From Lachnospiraceae bacterium (GTDB taxonomy: Bacteria > Bacillota > Clostridia > Lachnospirales > Lachnospiraceae): 41,103 nucleotides of DNA. Shown here piece by piece: positions 27,710 to 36,650 of this stretch (positions are counted from its first letter, which is position 1; every line of letters starts with the position of its first letter). The position numbers were made by a program, and so were the translations under genes. The notes under the pieces were generated by a model, which saw only the letters and a list, made by a program, of their open reading frames with translations, did no database searches and was not told the DNA's origin. The stretch spans positions 1-41,103 of the forward strand of contig JAFORL010000198.1 of the NCBI GenBank assembly GCA_017393285.1, read 5' to 3'.

Positions 27710-28360
27710 CTATCGATTTTTGTCCATTTGGTATAACAAGGCATTACAAATTGCTGCAGCTACATTACTTCCACCCTTTCTTCCCCGGGCTACAATGTAT
27801 GGCACATCAAGTTTCATAATGAGTTCCTTGGATTGTACTACATTCACAAATCCCACAGGAACCCCAATAATTAATTTAGGTTTTGGTGCACCATTTTTTA
27901 TTTCTTCATATAACTTTACCAATGCTGTTGGTGCATTTCCAATAGCAAAAATTAGATTTTTATCCAGACCTAATGCTTTTTCCATACTAACTGCCGAACG
28001 GGTAATGCCTCGTTCCTTGGCTGCAAGCGCTACATCTTCATCTGCAATAAAACAAAATACTTCTCCACCAAATTTTGCCAATGATTTCTTGTTTATTCCA
28101 GCCCTTGCCATCTGTGTATCTGTTACAATGCAAGCTCCAGCCTGAATGGCTTCTTTTGCCAAAGCAACAACATTTTCTGAAAAGCACAAATTATCTGCAT
28201 AATCAAAATCCGCAGATGTATGAATCACTCTTTTAATAATACTTTCCTGCTCATTGGGAAATTCTCTATTTCCTAATTCTTCCGTAATAATCTCAAAACT
28301 TCTCTTCTCGATATCCATAGGTAATACCTGTTCCAAAGAAGTAACTGTTATATCTTCCAT
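27710..28360 (-). CDS. cbiC: Cobalt-precorrin-8X methylmutase
   Basis: This moves the C11 methyl group to C12 to give cobyrinate in the anaerobic cobalamin route. The 216-residue protein has the HTSADFDYADNL segment with the catalytic His, VVTDT-like CIVTDTQMARAGI, the GNAPTAL turn and the end motif RGRKGGSNVAAAICNALL. Length and motifs are normal. It lies 11 nt after cbiP. Its stop codon is immediately followed by the truncated hemA frame, so the deletion that removed the hem genes ended at its border. Confidence 0.94.
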   Translation of the reverse strand: MEDITVTSLEQVLPMDIEKRSFEIITEELGNREFPNEQESIIKRVIHTSADFDYADNLCFSENVVALAKEAIQAGACIVTDTQMARAGINKKSLAKFGGEVFCFIADEDVALAAKERGITRSAVSMEKALGLDKNLIFAIGNAPTALVKLYEEIKNGAPKPKLIIGVPVGFVNVVQSKELIMKLDVPYIVARGRKGGSNVAAAICNALLYQMDKNR

Positions 28361-28371
28361 CTTGCTACCTC

Positions 28372-29889
28372 CTACATGCCAGCATCCACAATCTTGTATA
28401 TTTGTTCCATATCTAAGGCCATACGTACTGCCTTTGCTAAAGCATCATATTGTTTTTCTTTATACGCTTGAAAGTCAAATGCATGGAGCTTACTACAATC
28501 CATGCCCTTCTCCTCCAAAACCGATGCTACTATCGTTTTCGCTACTTCCTCCGCATCAAAAAGACCATGAACATAACTTCCATAAACATTTTCATTCTGC
28601 GCACCATCTACCAACTGGGCTTCATCTGCAATGGTATTATAAATATTTGTCAAGAAAGCTGCTTGCGACTGCAAGGTGGTCTCTCCCATATGCATTTCAT
28701 ATCCTTCTAGCGTTTTGCCAGTTAGTTTACTTAATTTTCCCTTTATCGTTCCAAAGCTACCATGTACTCTTGTTCTTCTCTTACTGTTTTTAAAAATGGT
28801 TGTAATTGGTAATAATCCCATTCCTCGAATTGTCCCCTGATGCTCCATTCCATCTGGATCACAGATTTTCTCTCCCAACATTTGATATCCACCACACACA
28901 CCAAACACAATTTTTCCTTCTGCTGCATGTTGCATAATTTTTGCTTCCAACCCATTCTGTCGCATCCACAATAAATCCTCAATGGTATTCTTAGAACCCG
29001 GAATAAAGATAATATCAGGATTTCCCAACTGTACAGGTGTAGAAATATATCGAACAGACACCTCCTCCAAACACTCAAAAACATTAAAATCTGTATAATT
29101 GGAAATCCGCGGCAAACGGATCACCACAATATCAACAGCACCCACTTGTGTTTTCTTTTGAAAACGCTCTGTCAGGCTATCTTCATCATCCAAATCTAAA
29201 TAGAGATAAGGCACCACACCTGTCACTGAAATCCCGATTCTTTTTTCTATCATATCAATTCCCGGTTGCAAGATAGATGCATCTCCTCGAAATTTATTAA
29301 TAATCAATCCTTTCACATATGTCTGCTCTTCCGGTTCCAAAAGGGCTACTGTTCCCAGAAGCTGTGCAAAGACGCCACCACGATCAATATCGCCAACCAA
29401 CAAAACGGGTGCTTTTGCCATCTTGGCCATCCCCATATTTACGATATCATTTTCCTTTAAATTAATCTCCGCCGGACTTCCTGCTCCTTCTAGGACAATC
29501 ATATCAAATTCTTCTTCTAACCTTCTATATGCATCCAGGATTACAGGCACAAATTTTTTCTTATTTTTATAATACTCCACTGCAGACATGGTTCCATGCA
29601 CTTCACCATTTACAATGACTTGAGAACCCGTATCATTTGTAGGTTTTAACAAAATAGGATTCATAAGGGCGCTAGGTTCTATCCCCGCTGCCTCTGCCTG
29701 CATCACCTGTGCTCTGCCCATTTCCAAGCCTTCTTTTGTAATATAGGAATTTAATGCCATATTTTGCGATTTAAATGGCGTTGTTTTTCTACCGTCCTGC
29801 ATAAAAATTCTACACAAACCTCCAGCCAATATGCTTTTTCCAGCATTGGACATGGTACCTTGTATCATAAGTGACTTTGCTTTTGACAT
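28372..29889 (-). CDS. cbiP: Cobyric acid synthase (glutamine-hydrolysing)
   Basis: This amidates adenosylcobyrinate a,c-diamide at positions b, d, e and g. The 505-residue enzyme has an N-terminal ATP-binding domain starting [17 protein letters not shown] (P-loop variant), the [14 protein letters not shown] segment, and a C-terminal class I-like glutaminase with Cys332 in [10 protein letters not shown] and a late YVHGLFD histidine. It is complete. It sits 16 nt after cobD and 11 nt before cbiC in the operon. Confidence 0.96.
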   Translation of the reverse strand: MSKAKSLMIQGTMSNAGKSILAGGLCRIFMQDGRKTTPFKSQNMALNSYITKEGLEMGRAQVMQAEAAGIEPSALMNPILLKPTNDTGSQVIVNGEVHGTMSAVEYYKNKKKFVPVILDAYRRLEEEFDMIVLEGAGSPAEINLKENDIVNMGMAKMAKAPVLLVGDIDRGGVFAQLLGTVALLEPEEQTYVKGLIINKFRGDASILQPGIDMIEKRIGISVTGVVPYLYLDLDDEDSLTERFQKKTQVGAVDIVVIRLPRISNYTDFNVFECLEEVSVRYISTPVQLGNPDIIFIPGSKNTIEDLLWMRQNGLEAKIMQHAAEGKIVFGVCGGYQMLGEKICDPDGMEHQGTIRGMGLLPITTIFKNSKRRTRVHGSFGTIKGKLSKLTGKTLEGYEMHMGETTLQSQAAFLTNIYNTIADEAQLVDGAQNENVYGSYVHGLFDAEEVAKTIVASVLEEKGMDCSKLHAFDFQAYKEKQYDALAKAVRMALDMEQIYKIVDAGM

Positions 29890-29905
29890 AGTTATCTTCT
29901 CCTAT

Positions 29906-30937
29906 CTAATGGATTTTTTTCAGTGCCTGGATTAACATTTTATTATGATTTTCTCTCATAATAGCAATACGATAATACCCATCCTCTAAACCCACGTAAT
30001 TACTACAATCCCGAATCATAATTCCTTCTTGTATCAAGTCTTCTTTCAGTTGTTTCCGCGTCTGAAAAAAGATATAATTTGCATCTGTTTTCCAAACCCT
30101 GATACCCATCTGTTGCAATTCCCCTAACAAATATTTCTTTTGCTCTCTCACAAAGGTCCTAACCATCTTAGGATAGGAATCCAATTCTAAGGCTGCAATG
30201 CCTGCCTCTTGTGCAAGGGTTGAAACATTCCAAGGCGGACCGCATAGCTGCATCTTTTCTATCAAATCTTCATTTTCACAAAATCCATATCCCAAACGAA
30301 TTCCCGCAAGTCCATACATTTTAGTAAAAGCACGCAAGGTTAACATCTGATCATAGGATTCTCTATCCCCATAAGGCTGAAAACGTTTCTGCGGTTCTAC
30401 AAAATCATAAAAACATTCATCTAATAAAATTGCAATATTTTTTTCCTTGCACTTCTTTATGATTTTTTTAAATAAATGTTCTGGAATACTGATGCCAGTA
30501 GGATTGTTTGGTGTACAAAGACAAATCAAATCGATAGAATTTTCTAAATAATCTAAATACGCTTCTTCTAATAGAAAGGTACCTGGATGTAACTGATAAT
30601 ACTCCACTTGGCACCCCACACATCTAAGTGCCTGTTCATACTCCAAAAAACAAGGAACGGCCAGCAATGCCTTTTGCGGTCTGATTGCCATTACAAACCG
30701 ATAAATCAAATCTGCTGCCCCATTGCCACAAATAATTTTCTTTGCATCCACTTTCTCTTTTTGAGCAATGGCATTGCGAAGACGTCGACAGGAATAATCA
30801 GGATAGGGTGCCACATGTTCTGCTGCCTTTTGGATTGCTACAACCACTTCACCTGGTGTTCCCAGCGGATTGATATTGGCTGAAAAATCTACTAATTGGG
30901 GATTACTATAGATATCTCCTCCATGCACATATTTCAT
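29906..30937 (-). CDS. cobD: Threonine-phosphate decarboxylase (PLP)
   Basis: This makes (R)-1-amino-2-propanol phosphate, the linker of the nucleotide loop, from L-threonine phosphate. The 343-residue fold-type I PLP enzyme starts with the family signature HGGDIY and DFSANINPLG, has CTPNNPTG for the cofactor pocket, the LLDECFYDF Asp, and Lys206 in FTKMYGL for the Schiff base with RLGY after it. HisC relatives are excluded by the HGG-DFSANINP start. It follows cobU after 24 nt. Confidence 0.93.
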   Translation of the reverse strand: MKYVHGGDIYSNPQLVDFSANINPLGTPGEVVVAIQKAAEHVAPYPDYSCRRLRNAIAQKEKVDAKKIICGNGAADLIYRFVMAIRPQKALLAVPCFLEYEQALRCVGCQVEYYQLHPGTFLLEEAYLDYLENSIDLICLCTPNNPTGISIPEHLFKKIIKKCKEKNIAILLDECFYDFVEPQKRFQPYGDRESYDQMLTLRAFTKMYGLAGIRLGYGFCENEDLIEKMQLCGPPWNVSTLAQEAGIAALELDSYPKMVRTFVREQKKYLLGELQQMGIRVWKTDANYIFFQTRKQLKEDLIQEGIMIRDCSNYVGLEDGYYRIAIMRENHNKMLIQALKKIH

Positions 30938-30961
30938 TGTACAACCATTCCTTTCTTACTT

Positions 30962-31525
30962 TCATCTTCCTATCTTTAAACCATGTAGGAAACCTTTATA
31001 ATAAACCGGTATGCCATAAACCACTTCTACCACTTCATCTGCTAATGCTGCAATATGACAATTAAGCTGTCCCAACACTTGCATAAACCATTGGGTATAT
31101 GGATCATAAGAGATTGCGTCCCCAAACACATCATTGGTCACAATAATCAAATGTTTCGCTTGTGCCTTTATACTGTAGATTCCCGCTAACACTTCCTCTA
31201 CTGTTTGCTTACCGGCTCCCCCTTTCGCAAAACATTCATTACTGACCAAATTAGACAAACAATCCAATAATACAATAGAATTGTTTTCTAATACCAAGTC
31301 TTTTAAATCAAAAAAACATTCTATCGTTTCAAACCCCTTATCTTTTCTCATATGACGATGACGCTGAATCTTGCATTTGCTTTCTGCATCCTCCCCCATC
31401 ATAGTAGCAATGTATAGCAATTTACTGTCCCTATCAGTTCTTGCAAAACTTGTGGTCGCTTGTTCGGCAAATTCCGACTTTCCACTACCACTACCACCAC
31501 AAACTACCATAACCATTCCCTTCAC
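30962..31525 (-). CDS. cobU: Adenosylcobinamide kinase / guanylyltransferase
   Basis: This phosphorylates adenosylcobinamide and adds GMP, preparing it for cobalamin synthase. The 187-residue protein has the P-loop GGSGSGKSEFAE (about 10-21), the RHRHMR histidine segment that carries the guanylyl group, LLDCLSNLV and the late FGDAISYDP motif. The length is normal. The ATG overlaps the cbiA stop by 4 nt (31522-31525), a translationally coupled arrangement. Confidence 0.94.
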   Translation of the reverse strand: MKGMVMVVCGGSGSGKSEFAEQATTSFARTDRDSKLLYIATMMGEDAESKCKIQRHRHMRKDKGFETIECFFDLKDLVLENNSIVLLDCLSNLVSNECFAKGGAGKQTVEEVLAGIYSIKAQAKHLIIVTNDVFGDAISYDPYTQWFMQVLGQLNCHIAALADEVVEVVYGIPVYYKGFLHGLKIGR

Positions 31526-32937
31526 CTACTTTCTTTTCTCTGTTCCAGGCAACGTTGTAAAAAACGAATAGGAAGTAACATATTGGAATAATAATACAGA
31601 TGTGGATATCCGGCAATCATGGTATCCGTTATATGCATGCAGTCCCAGCTTCGATTACCGGAAGGCTTCATTGCTTTCCATGCTGCTCCATTATTGTCGC
31701 TATCCCAATAGTGAAATTCATGTGCTTTTATTTCTTCCCTTTCTTTTAAAAAAATGTTTTCCATTTGTGGCTGAAGACGAATATAACCAAATCGAACCAA
31801 TCTTTCTTTTTTCAAAGCTGCACCCTTAATCGCACCAACCATAGCATATGTGTTCTGATTTTGGTCTTGCAATTGTTCATGCAGATACATAAAACCACCA
31901 CATTCAGCCATACAACAAAGTCCTTTCGACAATTGACTTCTTATATCTTCTATCATGGAACGATTTTCTGACAATTCTTTGGCATATAGTTCCGGATAGC
32001 CTCCACCAAAAATAACTGCATCCAATTTGGGAGGAAGTTTCTCATCTGCCAGTGGGCTAAAAGGCACAAGCTCACATCCCATCCCTTTCAAGAATTCCAG
32101 ATTATCCTTATAATAAAAAGAAAAAGCCAAATCCCTTGCTAAACCTATTCGCAACTTGGAAGAAATAATTTTTTCTATTACAGCTTTTTCTTTTTTGTAA
32201 ATTTCACACACCTCTTTGGGACATTCTACACTCAGTTCTGGTGCTTCCTCTCCCAAAGAAAGAATGCCATCTACATCTAAATATGCTTCCATTTCTTTTC
32301 CAAGTGCCAGAAGTTTCTCTGCTAAATCATCTAGTTCTTCTGGAAGCACCAACCCCAAATGTCTACTTTCTAAATGAAAATTTTGGAGTTTTGGCACACA
32401 ACCATAAACCTTTATTGCAAATTTTTTTTCAATTTCCTCTTTTAAAAAATTTCCTGCCATAGGGCTTATCCCATTTAAAATCACACCTTTAATGGTATGA
32501 TCTTTTTGAAATTCCAGAAAGCCTTTCAACTCAGCCAAGAGAGAAATGGCTCTACCTCTGGCCGGAAGGATTAAAATCACAGGTGTATCGGTTTGTCTGG
32601 CTAAATCATAACTACTTGCCTCTGTCGTTGTCATTCCACAACCATCATAAAAGCCCATCACACCCTCCACTACAGTAAAGTCTGCTTGTTCAGCATTTTC
32701 AGATAGTAAATACTGTACCATGTCTTTTTTTACAAAAAATAAATCCAAGTTGGTAGATGGGCAATGTTGGATTTGCTCATAAAACATGGGATCTATGTAA
32801 TCAGGGCCACACTTACAGGTTGCAACTTTTATTTTTCTATTTTTAATGGCAGCTACCAACCCACAAGTAATTGTGGTCTTTCCACTCCCACTTCCTACTC
32901 CCGCAAGCATTACTCTTGAAACAGGTTTCCTTCTCAT
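31522..32937 (-). CDS. cbiA: Cobyrinate a,c-diamide synthase
   Basis: This amidates the a and c carboxylates of cobyrinate using glutamine and ATP. The 471-residue enzyme has an N-terminal P-loop GVGSGSGKTTITCGL (about 13-27), KCGPDYIDP and the FYDG segment. The C-terminal glutaminase-like domain has Cys346 in MAECGGFMYL and a late HEFHYWDS histidine. It is complete, 7 nt after cbiH and overlapping cobU. Confidence 0.96.
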   Translation of the reverse strand: MRRKPVSRVMLAGVGSGSGKTTITCGLVAAIKNRKIKVATCKCGPDYIDPMFYEQIQHCPSTNLDLFFVKKDMVQYLLSENAEQADFTVVEGVMGFYDGCGMTTTEASSYDLARQTDTPVILILPARGRAISLLAELKGFLEFQKDHTIKGVILNGISPMAGNFLKEEIEKKFAIKVYGCVPKLQNFHLESRHLGLVLPEELDDLAEKLLALGKEMEAYLDVDGILSLGEEAPELSVECPKEVCEIYKKEKAVIEKIISSKLRIGLARDLAFSFYYKDNLEFLKGMGCELVPFSPLADEKLPPKLDAVIFGGGYPELYAKELSENRSMIEDIRSQLSKGLCCMAECGGFMYLHEQLQDQNQNTYAMVGAIKGAALKKERLVRFGYIRLQPQMENIFLKEREEIKAHEFHYWDSDNNGAAWKAMKPSGNRSWDCMHITDTMIAGYPHLYYYSNMLLPIRFLQRCLEQRKESR

Positions 32938-32944
32938 AAAATTC

Positions 32945-33679
32945 TTACATCCCTTCTATACGATATCCTCTAGGCGTAATCATTTTGCCGGCTATCACCT
33001 TCGTACTCGCATTTCCAATAAATACCGTTGTAAACATATCCACTTCTGTATCAACTAACACTTCTAAGGATAATACAACCATCTTTTCTCCCTCACGACC
33101 AATATTTTTTACATATCCACATACCGTTTTTGGAGACTTATATGCCAGTAAAATTTCACATGCTTTCTTTAAGTAACCCTTTCTCTTCCTGCTAGATGGA
33201 TTATACAGACTGATACAAAAATCAGCTTGGGCTGCTGCACGCAACCTTGCTTCTATTGTTTCCCAAGGTGTTAACAAATCACTTAAACTGATTACTGCAA
33301 AATCATGTGTCAATGGTGCGCCCAAGACGGCAGCTCCTGCAAGTGCAGCGGTAATACCTGGAATTACCTCTATTTCTATCTCTGGATAAGCTTCCCCAAC
33401 TTCGTACATGAGACCAGCCATTCCATAGACACCCGCATCACCACTACATACCAAGGCTACCTTTTTTCCTTTTTTTGCTTCCGCAAATGCCCTACGGCAT
33501 CGATCTACTTCCTGTTTCATGGGTGTAGATAAGAATTCCTTGTCACCACAATACCCCTTCACCAAATCCACATATACTGTATAACCAATTACCACATCAC
33601 ATGCTTGTAATGCACGTTCCGCTTTTATCGTCAAATTTTCATAAGCTCCAGGTCCAATACCTATCACAGTAATCTTCAT
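32945..33679 (-). CDS. cbiH: Precorrin-3B / cobalt-factor III C17-methyltransferase
   Basis: This SAM-dependent enzyme methylates C17 and contracts the ring. The 244-residue protein starts VIGIGPGAYENLT, has VCSGDAGVYGMAG, the EVIPGITAALAGAAVLGAPLTHDF SAM site and the SLYNPSSRKRKGYL segment typical of CobJ/CbiH. No extra ferredoxin-like domain is attached. It lies 3 nt after cbiF and 7 nt before cbiA. Confidence 0.95.
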   Translation of the reverse strand: MKITVIGIGPGAYENLTIKAERALQACDVVIGYTVYVDLVKGYCGDKEFLSTPMKQEVDRCRRAFAEAKKGKKVALVCSGDAGVYGMAGLMYEVGEAYPEIEIEVIPGITAALAGAAVLGAPLTHDFAVISLSDLLTPWETIEARLRAAAQADFCISLYNPSSRKRKGYLKKACEILLAYKSPKTVCGYVKNIGREGEKMVVLSLEVLVDTEVDMFTTVFIGNASTKVIAGKMITPRGYRIEGM

Positions 33680-33682
33680 ACT

Positions 33683-34450
33683 TTATTCCTCCGTACTATT
33701 TCTTCCAGTTCGAAACCCAGTTGTAAATGCCGGATCATATAATTTTGAGCGTTCATATTGCCCATTTAAAACATCTCCTACCACTACCAATCCCGTTTTG
33801 GTAATCTGATTCTGTTCTGCAGTTTCTGCTAAGGTAGACACCGTACAATAAAATAGCTTTTCTTCAGGCCAGGTTGCCTTATACACAATTGCCGCAGGTG
33901 TATTCTTGTCGTATCCTCCAGCAATCAATTCCTCCTCTACCTGCTTCAACAGTCCAATACTAAGAAAAATTACCATGGTTGCTTTATGTACAGCCCACTT
34001 TCGGATGCTTTCCATCTCCGGTACCTTCGTTCTTCCTGCCACTCTTGTAATGACAACGGATTGTGATACATTAGGCAAGGTGTATTCTAACTGTAGGGCT
34101 GCAGCTGCCCCACAAAAAGAGCTTACCCCTGGACAAACTGCATATTGGATATTTTTCTCTTCCAGGATATCCATCTGCTCACGAATTGCCCCATACAAAC
34201 ATGGATCACCTGTATGTAAACGTACAATCTTTTTTCCTTCCGCTTCTGCAGTTTCCATCTTTCCAATAACTTCTTCTAAAGTCATCTTTGCACTGTTGTA
34301 AATTTCACAACCCGCTTTACATTCCTGTAAAATCTCTGGATTGACCAAAGAACCTGCATAAATGATTACATCTGCCTCTTGTACCAATTTCAGTCCTCGT
34401 ACTGTAATCAAATCTACAGCTCCAGACCCCGCTCCAACAAAATTTACCAT
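33683..34450 (-). CDS. cbiF: Cobalt-precorrin-4 C11-methyltransferase
   Basis: This adds the C11 methyl from SAM. The 255-residue protein has FVGAGSGAVDLITVRG at the start, VIIYAGSLVNPE, RLHTGDPCLYGAIREQMD and the PGVSSFCGAAAALQLEYTLP site that separate it from other corrin methyltransferases. The ATG at 34450 overlaps the 3' end of cbiL by 7 nt, so translation would normally be coupled to cbiL, which is frameshifted upstream. Confidence 0.95.
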   Translation of the reverse strand: MVNFVGAGSGAVDLITVRGLKLVQEADVIIYAGSLVNPEILQECKAGCEIYNSAKMTLEEVIGKMETAEAEGKKIVRLHTGDPCLYGAIREQMDILEEKNIQYAVCPGVSSFCGAAAALQLEYTLPNVSQSVVITRVAGRTKVPEMESIRKWAVHKATMVIFLSIGLLKQVEEELIAGGYDKNTPAAIVYKATWPEEKLFYCTVSTLAETAEQNQITKTGLVVVGDVLNGQYERSKLYDPAFTTGFRTGRNSTEE

Positions 34451-35195
34451 CTATTTTTCTCCTTTACAATAACCAATGAATAATAACCAGCTTCTTCCGA
34501 CAGATCTTCTATATTGTCATACACTTTTTCCTTTTCCATGCCACAATTTTCTACCATCCAAAAGGCTTTGTCACTTTTTTTTACTTCATTTTTTACCAGT
34601 TGCATTTGCTTTCCTGCTTTCATAAATACCTTCGTTCCCTCTAACTCTAATGCCTCTTTAACCCCATATGACGCAGGTATAATATGTAGCTGTTCGCTAT
34701 TTTCTACCAATCCAATATCTAATCTTGCTGCCGTTGCGCAAAAGGAAGGAATGCCATTTATAATTTTTGCTTTTCCATTTTTTTTATTACTCGATTATGA
34801 ATATAAAGGTAAGTAGAATAAATAGTAGGATCCCCTAAGGTTAAAAAAGCTAATTTATTTCCTGCCCGCAAAAGTTTCATTACAGCCTCAAATCCTTGAT
34901 TATGTATGCGTTTTAAAATTTCAGAGTCCTTAATCATTGGCATTGGTAAATATAAAAACCCCTTCTTTTCAGGTCTTGTTATATTCGATTTTGCAATTTG
35001 ATAGGCAATACAATCGACATTGAATTGTTTTGCTTTCTCCGTCAATCCTTCATAATATACCGGTTCGCTCAGTAAGGCCTGATTGGAAATTGGCAGAACA
35101 ATGACATCACATGCATTCATCATTTTTACAGCCTTAATTGTCATCAATTCAGGATCCCCAGGACCAGTACCTATTCCATACAAAATTCCATCCAT
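34444..35195 (-). pseudogene. cbiL: Cobalt-precorrin-2 C20-methyltransferase, frameshifted
   Basis: The first frame (35195 to 34758) reads YGIGTGPGDPELMT, IVLPISNQ and LTLGDPTIYSTY, the N-terminal half of CbiL, and stops soon after a run of eight A on the minus strand (34778-34785). The second frame gives KIINGIPSFCATAARL and LHIIPASYG through to 34444, the C-terminal half. One more A in the run would make a normal 250-residue enzyme. The second half has no ribosome binding site and keeps intact coding, so the break is recent, a sequencing error, or bypassed by slippage. It is the first gene of the cobalamin operon. Confidence 0.85.
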
Positions 35196-35411
35196 TTATC
35201 TTCTATCCTTTCTTCGTTCTGTCATTTATGATTGATATATTTATCCTTATGCAACTTTGCTAGTTCTCTAATCTATGATACAATATTAATATGCAAATAC
35301 CTATCTACGAAAACCCTGACCTATATGCGCAAGTTGCCCTATTGAACAGATTTCGAATATGGGTATTCACAATCCAGATTTTATTATAACACACATAGGA
35401 GAGCAATTCAC
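35196..35411. promoter_or_regulatory. Divergent control region between cbiL and cbiG
   Basis: Both transcripts should start here, but only weak -10-like boxes were found: TATCAT on the minus strand and TATAAC near 35385 on the plus strand. A hairpin pairs 35319-35326 with 35357-35364. The 20-nt core at 35308-35327 repeats the one at 24253-24271. The conserved GCCACTG box of a cobalamin riboswitch was not found. Confidence 0.4.
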
Positions 35412-36464
35412 ATGAAAAACGTATATATATTTTCATTTACCGCACAAGCGACCGCACTTTCAAGCAAACTTTATCAATTTTATATTTCTCAAAATATAAA
35501 CTGTCTTGCTTATACTTTACCAAAATACTGCACTAGCTTCCATAAACCTATAGAAGATTCACTACAAAAACAAGTGGAAGCATGTTTTCATCCGGATGCA
35601 GCCATCATTTTTGTTTCTGCCTGTGGAATTGCAGTTCGCGCCATTGCCCCTTTTATTAAACATAAAGCACAAGATCCATGTGTGCTAGCCATTGACGAAA
35701 AGGGACAGTACGTCATTCCACTTCTTTCAGGACATTTAGGGGGTGGCAATACATGTGCAATGGCCATTTCAAAATTTCTTGACGCAACCCCTGTCATCTC
35801 AACTGCAACAGATTTGAATCATAAATTTGCAGTTGACGAATTTGCCAAAAATAATCAGTTAACAATTTCAAATATGCACTTAGCAAAAAAAGTATCTGTG
35901 CATCTTTTACATAACTTACCAGTTGGAATCTGCGGTATACTCCCAAAGGAAACACTTCCAGAGGGCCTTACTACCACAACCCAAAATTTTGGCATTTCCA
36001 TCAGTCCCTTTTCTACACAAACCCAATTTAAAGAAACCTTGCATCTCATTCCGAAAAATATGGTGCTAGGTATCGGTTGCAAAAAAAATACGGATGCAGA
36101 GGCGCTATCTGTATTTGTAGAAGAACAATTAGCACTGCTACACCTGTTTCCAGAATCCATTGCAGCCATTACAAGTATTGATCTCAAAAAAGCAGAACCA
36201 GCAATACTTGCACTGGCAAACAATTTGCAAGTACCCTTTGTCACCTATACAGCTGATGAATTAAAAAAAGTAAAAGGCAGTCTTTCTTCCTCCAATTTCG
36301 TCCAAACCATCACTGGCGTGGATAATGTGTGCGAACGTGCTGCATTAGCCTACACCAAAAATACTACTTTGATACGCGAAAAAACAATAAAAGAAGGCAT
36401 GACCCTTGCTATTTCAGAGCTGCCTATGACATTTAGCTTTCAAAACGATTCGTTCATTCTCTAA
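35412..36464 (+). CDS. cbiG: Cobalt-precorrin-5A hydrolase
   Basis: This opens the delta-lactone of cobalt-precorrin-5A and releases acetaldehyde. The 350-residue protein has the N-terminal CbiG domain with FVSACGIAVRAIAPFI and PLLSGHLGGGNTCA, a middle region, and a C-terminal CobE-like domain starting LGIGCKKNTDAEAL with TSIDLKKAEPAI. The length is normal. It is transcribed away from the other cobalamin genes and stands alone, with GGAG 10 nt before the ATG. A bidirectional terminator follows. Confidence 0.94.
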   Translation: MKNVYIFSFTAQATALSSKLYQFYISQNINCLAYTLPKYCTSFHKPIEDSLQKQVEACFHPDAAIIFVSACGIAVRAIAPFIKHKAQDPCVLAIDEKGQYVIPLLSGHLGGGNTCAMAISKFLDATPVISTATDLNHKFAVDEFAKNNQLTISNMHLAKKVSVHLLHNLPVGICGILPKETLPEGLTTTTQNFGISISPFSTQTQFKETLHLIPKNMVLGIGCKKNTDAEALSVFVEEQLALLHLFPESIAAITSIDLKKAEPAILALANNLQVPFVTYTADELKKVKGSLSSSNFVQTITGVDNVCERAALAYTKNTTLIREKTIKEGMTLAISELPMTFSFQNDSFIL

Positions 36465-36579
36465 AAGAAAACAGAAACTATTCCATTTTCTCATCCCAGA
36501 AATTTAAGTATAATAGTCAAAATAATGATTGTGTATGTCTATTTCTCTCCCATCTACTACCTCCCTTAGAAAGAAATAA

Positions 36580-36628
36580 AAAGAGGCCGAGCAAAGATGA
36601 CGAAAAACGTCAATGCAACAGCCTCTTT
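36580..36628. terminator. Bidirectional terminator between cbiG and the GH13 gene
   Basis: AAAGAGGC (36580-36587) pairs with GCCTCTTT (36621-36628), and inside TGACG pairs with CGTCA around a loop of five A (36598-36612). T-rich sequence follows the stem on both strands. The two converging genes end on either side. Confidence 0.75.
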
Positions 36629-36650
36629 CACCTATTTTAAACGAAATGAA

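Noticed and set aside
35196..35411. Cobalamin riboswitch expected before the B12 genes
   Set aside because: The conserved GCCACTG box and the surrounding stems were not found on either strand by eye.
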